Shown here in pieces: positions 44,096 to 50,575 of a stretch of 50,575 nt of DNA; the first letter of the stretch is position 1, and each line of letters starts with the position of its first letter. This DNA comes from Bacteroidota bacterium (GTDB lineage Bacteria > Bacteroidota > Bacteroidia > Bacteroidales > JAADGE01). The stretch spans positions 1 through 50,575 of the forward strand of contig JAJRUH010000031.1 in NCBI GenBank assembly GCA_024277895.1. The letters are read 5' to 3'. The notes beneath the pieces are model-generated. The model saw only the letters and a program-made list of their open reading frames with translations, was not told the origin of the DNA and made no database searches. A program made the translations under genes and the position numbers.

Positions 44096-44476
44096 ATGAA
44101 TTTCAGAAACGACAAAGCAATATATCTTCAATTGGCGGATTATTTTTATGAAAATATTTTAACACATTCATTTAAGCCCGATGAGCGTATCCCGTCAGTC
44201 AGAGATTTGGCAATAGATACCGAAGTGAACCCCAACACGGTTATGCGAACATACAAACATTTGCAAGACAATAATATTATTTATAACAAAAGAGGCATAG
44301 GATATTTTGTTTCCGATGACGCTTATAAAATTACCCACGAAATGAAAAAAGAAGAATTTATTAATGAACAGTTACCTGAATTTTTTAAAACTTTAAGCTA
44401 TCTGAATATCAAATTCTCAGAAATTGAACAATTATATCAAAACTACTTAAAATCCGAAAAAAATGAAAACAAGTAA
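44096..44476 (+). CDS. GntR-family regulator, YtrA subfamily
   Basis: A 126-aa regulator. The N-terminal winged helix-turn-helix is clear: IYLQLADYFYENILTHSFKP, RIPSVRDLAIDTEVNPNTV, MRTYKHLQDNNIIYNKRGIGYFV (about 8-78). Only about 45 residues follow, the short helical effector region typical of YtrA regulators that control neighbouring ABC transporter genes. The inverted repeat at 42413-42434 is its likely operator. Its last 14 nt overlap the next ORF. Confidence 0.9.
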   Translation: MNFRNDKAIYLQLADYFYENILTHSFKPDERIPSVRDLAIDTEVNPNTVMRTYKHLQDNNIIYNKRGIGYFVSDDAYKITHEMKKEEFINEQLPEFFKTLSYLNIKFSEIEQLYQNYLKSEKNENK

Positions 44477-45095
44477 AATAATTCTGATAAGCATTTTCGC
44501 ATCAATATTAATTTGGATTACGGCAGTTTTCTTAACCGCAACGACAAAAATAAAAAAACTTTTAAAAGAAAACGGCTTTGAACAAAGAGAAAATCCGCAA
44601 AAAGTTGACAGAGGAAAAACTTTAAAATTGGAAAATTTCAGCGTTATTTCCGTTTCCGGAAAAGGTGAACTGACAATTGAGCAAGCCGACGAAAATTCGT
44701 TTCAATATTTTTCCGAAGAACAAATACCTCCTAAAATAAAAAACGATACTTTGTTTTTGTCGGCAAATAAAAACGGTAATTATATTAATACCGCAAATTT
44801 GAAAACAATTATTTTAAAAGATAAAGTTGAAGTATATATTAACGACATTAAAGCAGATACACTAAATATCAGAAGTATCGAAAAAACCGAAACAACAATT
44901 AACAACCTAAGTATAAAGGTTTTAAATATTCTGATGAAAGATAAGTCTTCAATTAAGCTGTTCGATTTAAACGGGAATAATATAGAAACAAATTTGGTGT
45001 TAAAAGATAAGTCGAAAATCTATATCAACAAATCCGATAATCTGAATTTGGGAATTAAAAAAGACAATGAAGCCCGATTAGAAATCAGCAATTAA
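44463..45095 (+). CDS. Membrane-anchored beta-helix-like protein (GIN/DUF2807 relative)
   Basis: A 210-aa protein with an N-terminal membrane anchor (about 5-27, IILISIFASILIWITAVFL) and an outer part of regular short strands (FSVISVSGKGELTIEQA, IIL-KDKVEVYIND, SIKVLNILMKDKSSIKLFDL, LVLKDKSKIYINKS) reminiscent of the GIN/DUF2807 right-handed beta-helix. It overlaps the GntR gene by 14 nt and is therefore part of the same operon. Function unknown; probably a periplasmic accessory of the ABC system. Confidence 0.6.
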   Translation: MKTSKIILISIFASILIWITAVFLTATTKIKKLLKENGFEQRENPQKVDRGKTLKLENFSVISVSGKGELTIEQADENSFQYFSEEQIPPKIKNDTLFLSANKNGNYINTANLKTIILKDKVEVYINDIKADTLNIRSIEKTETTINNLSIKVLNILMKDKSSIKLFDLNGNNIETNLVLKDKSKIYINKSDNLNLGIKKDNEARLEISN

Positions 45096-45171
45096 TATGT
45101 AACATTATTCCGATAAGTACGTCATATTCAATAGGGTCTTCAATTCAAATCAAATAAAAGGAAAAATAAAA

Positions 45172-47541
45172 ATGAAAAATAAAAGTAAAAAATTTCTGAT
45201 ACTGCTGTCATTTATAATATCGACAAATTTTGTTTTTGCCGAAAAAGAAAGCGGTGTAACAGGTCAGGTAAAAGATTCAAAAACAAAAAAAGCAATAGAA
45301 TTTTGCACCGTCAGAATTTATAATGCAAAAGACAGTCTTATTACCGGAATATATACTGATGATAACGGGTGGTTCAACGTTCCGCTTAACCCCGGCAGAT
45401 ATAAAATTATTTCGGAATTTATCGGCTACAAACCGGATACACTTATGGTAAACATAAGAACAGGTAATGAATTTATAGGAACAATTAAACTTAATTCGAC
45501 TGAAAATCAGCTTGATGAAGTTACGGTAACCGGAAATTCCGAAGAAGTGTTAATCGACAAAGACGAATTTATCGTAACAACAAAAATGAAAACCGGAACA
45601 GTAAATACAAAAGATGTTCTTGACAAAGTAAAAGGCGTTACTTACGACCGATACAACAATTCTATAAAAGTTGATAATGAAGATAATATAATGATTTTGG
45701 TTAACGGAATGCAAAAAGACCAAGAATACATCTTAAATATGTCGCCGGAACGCCTGAAAAAAATAGAAATAATAAGAGACCCGAGCGGAAGATATGCACT
45801 GGAAGGTTATTCCGCTGTTATAAATATTATCCTGAAAGACGATTATAAAGGTGTTGAATTTTATACAGAAGATCAAAGTCTTATCGATACGGATAATAAA
45901 AATAAAAATTATTTCCCGATGAATCGAATGTCGGCAAGCATAAATTATACATATAACAAAATAAATATTTATGCTAAAATTGATAATGCGTTTATGGACT
46001 TTTCGCTGCTGTCAACAAATAAAAAAGAATATAAAAACGGTTTGCTGACAGACAAAGAACCCGAAAACAACAAACCTAATTTCAATATTAACAATGTTTT
46101 TGACAGAATAACGGGCGGCATTGATTATTATATTAATCCGAAACAAACAATAAGTTATGAAACCGGATTTCGCGGTTTATTTTTTCCGGATAATAAGCAA
46201 ACCAATACTTTTAATGTAAAATATTTCATTAACGGCAGCGAAACAAATAACTTTTTGTCGAAAAACATAAATAACTCGACCAATAAAAACAATTATAACT
46301 CCCTGTTTTACAAAGCCATACTAAATGACAAAAACACGTTTAATGCCGATTTTACATATTTTTCATCAAATAACTCTTATACCAATAATTATTTTGAAAA
46401 CGATACATTAGTATATAAACAAAGCGGTATAAATGACAATAATAATACAAAATTTAATGCGGAATTAAACCATACCTTCAATAAAAAATCAAGTATTCAG
46501 GCTGGTTACGGAAACACTTGGAAAAAAGTTACCAATACTTTTAATTTCGGAGAAACCGTATTTACGCAAAAAGATTTACGTCATAAATTTTACGCTTATT
46601 ATTCATTGAATTTAAGTAAAAAAATAGGAATTAAAATTGGTGCTGCGGGAGAAACAAGCTCGCCGGAAGTCGAAGGTAAAAAAATTAATTATTTCATATA
46701 TCAACCATATGCCGACATTAAAATAAAACCGATTAAAATGCTTGACATAAGATTAAAATACCGCTCTTCAAGCAATTATCCTTCGGTTAACGAAGCAAAT
46801 CCGGATACTATTTTTATTGATAATGAAACGGTAAGTGTAGGAAATCCATATCTCGAACCTTCCGTTACACATAAATTATCGGTAAGATTTAATATTATGG
46901 GCGGTTTGGCATCCTTTGAACCTTATTATCATTTCTCAAATAATTATATCAGTCAAACCGGAATGCTTAACGACAAAGGAATTTTTGAATACACATACAA
47001 TAATGCCGGACAATATGAGCATTACGGATTTAAAGTCGGATTAACCGTTCCTTTCGGGAAAAGTCTTTTCTGGCAAAATAATGCCGATTTTTTCAGAAGC
47101 AGTATTTTATACGGCGGAGAAAAAAACAGTATTAAAGATTGGACAATGAGCAGCAACCTTATTTATGTCAATAAAAAATACAATTCAACCGCAGGTATAA
47201 TTTATCAAAACAACCTAAAAAAAGTAATAACGGCACAGGGTTATAATATGTGGAATAACGACCTTTGGGGATTGATGCTTCAACAACCTTTTTTCAAAAA
47301 ACGTATGAGCGTAATGATATTTTATATGATGCCGATAAATTTCGGAGCCGACTATGTGCAAGGTTCTTATATTAAAACAGATACATATACCGAAACCAAC
47401 CTGCAGGATATCGAAATTCTGAAAAATATGATTATGTTCAGAATTACCTTAAGATTAAATAAAGGAAAATCAATTCATAAAACAGAAAAAAACATAAAAC
47501 TTGAAGAAGAAAATCAAAATAAAAAAGGAGGAATTTTTTAA
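45172..47541 (+). CDS. Outer-membrane beta-barrel protein with CarboxypepD_reg domain
   Basis: A 789-aa protein. Signal peptide (about 1-24, FVFAEKES), a carboxypeptidase-regulatory-like domain (about 28-108; VTGQVKDSKTKKAIEFCTVRIYN, DDNGWFNVPLNPGRYKI), a TonB-receptor-like plug (about 115-215; ERLKKIEIIRDPSGRYALEGYSAVINI), and a large beta-barrel rich in Asn/Lys/Tyr (about 220-765), like OMP_b-brl_3 proteins. It resembles a TonB-dependent receptor but no clear TonB box was found. It follows the GIN-like gene by 76 nt and precedes a GIN lipoprotein by 21 nt. Ligand unknown. Confidence 0.8.
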   Translation: MKNKSKKFLILLSFIISTNFVFAEKESGVTGQVKDSKTKKAIEFCTVRIYNAKDSLITGIYTDDNGWFNVPLNPGRYKIISEFIGYKPDTLMVNIRTGNEFIGTIKLNSTENQLDEVTVTGNSEEVLIDKDEFIVTTKMKTGTVNTKDVLDKVKGVTYDRYNNSIKVDNEDNIMILVNGMQKDQEYILNMSPERLKKIEIIRDPSGRYALEGYSAVINIILKDDYKGVEFYTEDQSLIDTDNKNKNYFPMNRMSASINYTYNKINIYAKIDNAFMDFSLLSTNKKEYKNGLLTDKEPENNKPNFNINNVFDRITGGIDYYINPKQTISYETGFRGLFFPDNKQTNTFNVKYFINGSETNNFLSKNINNSTNKNNYNSLFYKAILNDKNTFNADFTYFSSNNSYTNNYFENDTLVYKQSGINDNNNTKFNAELNHTFNKKSSIQAGYGNTWKKVTNTFNFGETVFTQKDLRHKFYAYYSLNLSKKIGIKIGAAGETSSPEVEGKKINYFIYQPYADIKIKPIKMLDIRLKYRSSSNYPSVNEANPDTIFIDNETVSVGNPYLEPSVTHKLSVRFNIMGGLASFEPYYHFSNNYISQTGMLNDKGIFEYTYNNAGQYEHYGFKVGLTVPFGKSLFWQNNADFFRSSILYGGEKNSIKDWTMSSNLIYVNKKYNSTAGIIYQNNLKKVITAQGYNMWNNDLWGLMLQQPFFKKRMSVMIFYMMPINFGADYVQGSYIKTDTYTETNLQDIEILKNMIMFRITLRLNKGKSIHKTEKNIKLEEENQNKKGGIF

Positions 47542-47562
47542 TTAATAACTAAAACACAAAAA

Positions 47563-48279
47563 ATGAAATCAAAATTAACATTATTAAGTATTGCAACAGC
47601 AGTAGTTCTGTTTTCTTCATGTACAATTTCCGGTGTTACCGGAAACAAAAATGTCGTTAAAGAAACCAGAAACATAAACGAAAATTTTACTTCCGTTAAA
47701 GTCAGCGAAGGGATAAATTTGTTTTTAAGTCAGTCGGATAAAATTTCCGTAGTTGTCGAAGCCGATGAAAACATTCAAAATTTGCTGATAACAAAGGTTG
47801 AAAACGGTATTTTAAAAATTTACTTTAAAGATATGGTCGGAAAAGCAACAAAAAACGTATATGTTTCCGTACCGGTAATTGAAAAAATCTCGGCATCAAG
47901 TGCTGCGGATGTCAAAACAAAAACACTAATTTCTTCAAAAGAATTAATAATTGAAGCATCAAGCGGAGCAGAAATTGAAGCAGAAATCGAAAGCGAAAAT
48001 TTAACTTGCGAATCGAGCAGCGGTGCCGATATTGATTTAACCGGAACAAGCAGCAAAGCAAATTTCCGTGCAAGCAGCGGTGCCGATATCGATGCAAAAG
48101 AACTCGAAGCTGATACGGTTACGGCAGAATCATCAAGCGGCGGAGATGTTTCAGTTTTTGCAACAAAAAAGCTTTCGGCAGATGCAAGCAGCGGCGGAGA
48201 TATCAATTATTACGGAAATCCCGAAAAAATTGAAGTTAATACCTCATCCGGCGGAGACATTAATAAGAAAACCAAATAA
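47563..48279 (+). CDS. Head-GIN (DUF2807) lipoprotein
   Basis: A 238-aa lipoprotein (Cys20, FSSC). Residues about 30-115 form the head part (KETRNINENFTSVKVSEGINLFLSQ), and about 115-235 carry repeated units SSGAE, SSGAD, SSGAD, SSGGD, SSGGD, SSGGD every 18-22 residues, the stacked turns of a beta-helix. Such GIN proteins are common in Bacteroidota near envelope-stress or ABC genes but have no proven activity. It ends the operon; a terminator follows 27 nt after the stop. Confidence 0.88.
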   Translation: MKSKLTLLSIATAVVLFSSCTISGVTGNKNVVKETRNINENFTSVKVSEGINLFLSQSDKISVVVEADENIQNLLITKVENGILKIYFKDMVGKATKNVYVSVPVIEKISASSAADVKTKTLISSKELIIEASSGAEIEAEIESENLTCESSSGADIDLTGTSSKANFRASSGADIDAKELEADTVTAESSSGGDVSVFATKKLSADASSGGDINYYGNPEKIEVNTSSGGDINKKTK

Positions 48280-48305
48280 TTTTTTTAGTGAAACAATTAT
48301 TATAA

Positions 48306-48335
48306 AGGGTTCTTTTCCGGAACCCTGTTTTTTTA
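48306..48335 (+). terminator. Terminator of the ABC-GntR-GIN operon
   Basis: GGGTTC (48307-48312) and GAACCC (48320-48325) with a 7-nt loop, then a T-run. Confidence 0.8.
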
Positions 48336-48529
48336 TTTTAAAGATTTTCGTTATCAGCTGATATTTAATTGATTATACTTTTTACATATAGGCAGAAATA
48401 TGATTTTTTATTAACAAATAACTGATTATAATAACATTGTAAATTATTTAAATTTGTTTTGAAAGGAAAAATAAAAAAGGAAGCCTTAAAATATTTTTAA
48501 AAATTTTATAGTATAATTATTCAAAAATG

Positions 48530-48537
48530 TATCTTTG
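48530..48537 (+). promoter_or_regulatory. -7 box of the nucleoside phosphorylase gene
   Basis: TATCTTTG, perfect TAnnTTTG, 33 nt before the ATG; -33 position has only TTTA. Confidence 0.45.
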
Positions 48538-48569
48538 CTGTTTATTCAAAAATTTTAATATCACAAATT

Positions 48570-49442
48570 ATGGAAAGAATAGGAGAATCAGAACTTATAT
48601 TAAACGGCGACGGAACCATTTTTCATTTACATTTAAAACCTGAAAATATTGCAGATAATATTATTCTTGTAGGAGATCAGGATCGTGTAAAAATGATATC
48701 TAATTATTTTGATCGTATTGATTTTAAGGCACATAACAGAGAATTCGTTACACATACAGGGAGTTTTAAAGGAAAGCCGATAACCGTTCTTTCAACCGGT
48801 ATAGGAACCGATAATATTGATATTGTAGTTACGGAATTGGATGCCTTGGTTAATGTTGATTTGAATGAACGTATTCCGAAAAAAGAACATCATACTTTAA
48901 ATCTTGTCAGAATAGGTACTTCCGGAGCTTTGCAGGCAGATATACCTGTGGATACTCCCGTTGTTTCGGAAACATCAATCGGTTTTGACGGCTTGTTAAA
49001 TTTTTATGAAGGCAGAAACAAACTCGGAAATAACGATTTGCAAAAAGCCTTTTTAAAACATACAGGTTGGGATACGAAATTAGCAACTCCCTATTTTGTT
49101 GATGCTTCAAAGGAATTAGTTGCAAAAATAGGTTTCGATATGCGAAAAGGAATGACTATTTCGGCACCGGGCTTTTACGGTCCGCAAGGCAGAATAATTC
49201 GATTGAATACGGTTGACCCGAATTTAAATTCAAAAATTTCAGCTTTCAACTATGAAGGCAGAAAAATCAATAATTATGAAATGGAAAGTTCTGCCATTGC
49301 GGGATTATCTAAACTTATGGGACACAATGCCTTAACTGTTTGCAGCATTATTGCAAATCGTATGCGTAAAGAATACAGCACTAACTATAAAATAGGTGTG
49401 GAGAAATTAGTTGTTACAGTTCTCGACCGACTGTTATCTTAA
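48570..49442 (+). CDS. Nucleoside phosphorylase (uridine phosphorylase-like)
   Basis: A 290-aa PNP_UDP_1-family enzyme, splitting nucleosides with phosphate into base and ribose-1-phosphate. NIILVGDQDRVKMIS (phosphate site), STGIGTDNIDIVVTEL, LVRIGTSGALQADIPVDTPV, SIGFDGLLNFYE and YEMESSAIAGLSKLMG are characteristic of the UP/MTAP group. Longer than E. coli Udp (253 aa), as in Bacteroidota homologues. Base specificity (uridine, purines) is not decided by the motifs. The SirB1-like gene begins 9 nt later. Confidence 0.88.
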   Translation: MERIGESELILNGDGTIFHLHLKPENIADNIILVGDQDRVKMISNYFDRIDFKAHNREFVTHTGSFKGKPITVLSTGIGTDNIDIVVTELDALVNVDLNERIPKKEHHTLNLVRIGTSGALQADIPVDTPVVSETSIGFDGLLNFYEGRNKLGNNDLQKAFLKHTGWDTKLATPYFVDASKELVAKIGFDMRKGMTISAPGFYGPQGRIIRLNTVDPNLNSKISAFNYEGRKINNYEMESSAIAGLSKLMGHNALTVCSIIANRMRKEYSTNYKIGVEKLVVTVLDRLLS

Positions 49443-49451
49443 AATCTTTAA

Positions 49452-50285
49452 ATGAAACAAACTGAATTACAAGCATTAATAAGCCTTTTAGATGATAAAG
49501 ATACAGCGGTTTATCATGCCGTTCGTGAAAAATTATTGCTTTGTAACGAATCGGTTATTCCGGATTTGGCGGCAGCTTGTTTGTTTTACAAAAATGATTT
49601 ATTAAAAGAACGAGCAAATGAAATTATCAGTCAGTTGCGATTTAAAAAACTTGACGAAGATTTTGCTCATTGGATTCAAAACGATAAAAATTTATTATAC
49701 GGTACTTTTTTAATTGCAAAATATCAATATCCCGAGCTTAAATATGAAGATGTTGAAAATAAACTGAATAAAATTGTCAGTGATTTACGAGCAGATATCA
49801 ATTTATATTTAACCGGTTTGCAGCAAATACGAAAAATAAATCATGTTCTGTATGATATACATCGTTTTTCTCCGGACTTTTCGAATATTATTAATCCCGA
49901 AAATTATTTTTTAAACAAAGTTCTGGAAAACAAAAAAAGTAATGATATTCTTATAGCCGTTGTTTATATTTATATTTCTCAAAAATTAGGATTGCCTGTT
50001 TACGGGGTCGATTTTCCGGGGAATTTCTTACTGATGTTTAAAGACGAACGCTCCGACGATGCTCTTTTTTATATTAATCCGTTTAATAAAGGAGCAATTG
50101 TTACTAAAAATGACATTCAGGTTTTCTTAAAAAATCATAAATTAAAACAAAAAGACACTTTTTTTACTTCTTGTTCTAATACCCTAATTATTAAAAGATT
50201 ATTAAATTTTTTGATGAATTTTTACATCCGAAACAAAAACAAAAACAAAACTGAAGAAATAAAACGAATTTTAAATTTATTCTGA
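49452..50285 (+). CDS. SirB1/transglutaminase-like core protein
   Basis: A 277-aa protein resembling the transglutaminase-like SirB1 family. The core block is SNDILIAVVYIYISQKLGLPVYGVDFPGNFLLMF (about 165-198), corresponding to the family NP-I-S-L..YL..A..LGLP..GV..PGHFL pattern, followed by FYINPFNKGAIV. The N-terminal 100 residues are helical and repeat-like. The usual His of PGH is Asn (PGN), so if that His is catalytic the protein is not an enzyme. It is co-oriented and adjacent to the phosphorylase, and a 52-aa membrane protein follows 5 nt downstream. Confidence 0.75.
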   Translation: MKQTELQALISLLDDKDTAVYHAVREKLLLCNESVIPDLAAACLFYKNDLLKERANEIISQLRFKKLDEDFAHWIQNDKNLLYGTFLIAKYQYPELKYEDVENKLNKIVSDLRADINLYLTGLQQIRKINHVLYDIHRFSPDFSNIINPENYFLNKVLENKKSNDILIAVVYIYISQKLGLPVYGVDFPGNFLLMFKDERSDDALFYINPFNKGAIVTKNDIQVFLKNHKLKQKDTFFTSCSNTLIIKRLLNFLMNFYIRNKNKNKTEEIKRILNLF

Positions 50286-50290
50286 CAAAA

Positions 50291-50449
50291 ATGCCTTCTG
50301 ACAAAAAAAATAACCTTATCGCAACAGTTGCAGGAATTTTAATGATTATTATCTCCGTTCTTAATTATCTTATGAATGACGATTATGTCAGTCTCGGAAT
50401 ATTTGTTTTTTTGGGATTGGGTTTTATTTTACTCCCTAAATTCAAGTAA
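50291..50449 (+). CDS. Small two-helix membrane protein
   Basis: A 52-aa ORF (ATG 50291, TAA 50447-50449) starting 5 nt after the SirB1-like stop. MPSDKKNN is followed by two hydrophobic segments (about 9-25, LIATVAGILMIIISVLN, and 31-48, YVSLGIFVFLGLGFILLP) with a charged turn MNDD and a C-terminal Lys-Phe-Lys. Its position, hydrophobic pattern and start support it as a real gene; the family is unknown. Confidence 0.65.
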   Translation: MPSDKKNNLIATVAGILMIIISVLNYLMNDDYVSLGIFVFLGLGFILLPKFK

Positions 50450-50507
50450 TAAATGCAACTTTTTATGGCGATAATATTTGAGAAATAATTATATATTTTT
50501 TCAAAAC

Positions 50508-50542
50508 AGGAAAGCAGATAAAACTGCCTTCTCTGCTTTGAC
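50508..50542 (+). repeat. Imperfect inverted repeat near the window end
   Basis: GAAAGCAGA and TCTGCTTT pair across about 13 nt beyond the last gene, with no T-run, so it is not a typical terminator. Confidence 0.35.
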
Positions 50543-50575
50543 GGAAAATATGTAATTTACCCCCTCAAATCGCCA

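Noticed and set aside
47820-48206. 128-codon minus-strand ORF over the GIN lipoprotein
   Set aside because: A repeat-derived mirror frame (Ser/Ala/Leu repeats mirror SSGAD units).
1-50575. CRISPR array, prophage or rRNA
   Set aside because: No regularly spaced direct repeats, phage structural genes or rRNA-like tracts are seen.

Overview
The window looks like a chromosomal segment of a low-GC member of the Bacteroidota, probably an uncultured Bacteroidales-like lineage. Four things point there. The promoters repeatedly match the Bacteroidota consensus (TTTG, 18-21 nt, TAnnTTTG), for example in front of rpsP, typA, ilvE, a tRNA-Pro and an ABC operon. Ribosomal protein S16 carries a long acidic/lysine-rich tail. 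Lipoproteins, OMP_b-brl_3 barrels, PD40 and DUF2807 proteins are typical of the phylum. No Shine-Dalgarno usage is evident. Almost every gene has recognisable housekeeping or envelope homology; there is no CRISPR array, prophage or intact insertion sequence.

Layout. 1-6.5 kb: end of a class 3 aldehyde dehydrogenase, a PlsC-type acyltransferase, then on the minus strand typA, ilvE and a nucleotidyl cyclase-HD fusion, then a universal stress protein. 6.6-15.9 kb: glyS-dusB-(916-aa membrane-anchored propeller-like protein), a lipoprotein with a DUF5723-like protein, and two small envelope proteins. 16-25.5 kb: Na/Pi transporter facing recO, a MuiA-like protein, a secreted bleomycin-hydrolase-type peptidase, a PD40 lipoprotein, and the operon rpsP-rimM-xth. 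25.5-35.3 kb: a 574-bp gene-free gap with hairpins, maoC-like and glnS (minus), folB-cysS (plus), a decayed ParE/RelE-type toxin-antitoxin locus, an S9 peptidase, a glutathione peroxidase, tRNA-Pro(GGG) and trxB. 35.3-42.3 kb: mnmA, then a three-gene glycerol-phosphate/flavin/kinase operon and a small transaldolase. 42.4-48.3 kb: a GntR-controlled ABC transporter with downstream envelope genes. 48.5-50.6 kb: nucleoside phosphorylase, SirB1-like protein and a tiny membrane protein.

How the genes work together. Translation and tRNA maturation dominate (GlyRS, GlnRS, CysRS, DusB, MnmA, S16, RimM, TypA, tRNA-Pro). The two parts most worth testing are: (i) 36.6-41.6 kb, where a GlpD-type dehydrogenase, an alkyl-DHAP-synthase-like flavoenzyme with the His-His-His motif, and an FGGY kinase sit in line, a plausible glycerol-backbone/ether-lipid or polyol-phosphate module; and (ii) 42.4-48.3 kb, where a YtrA-type GntR repressor is encoded with the ABC genes, and an inverted repeat (GTGTATTA-N6-TAACACAC) lies directly on the predicted transcription start of the operon, followed by beta-helix (GIN/DUF2807) and outer-membrane barrel genes. 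All functional calls are by reading motifs and remembered family features; no database search was possible.
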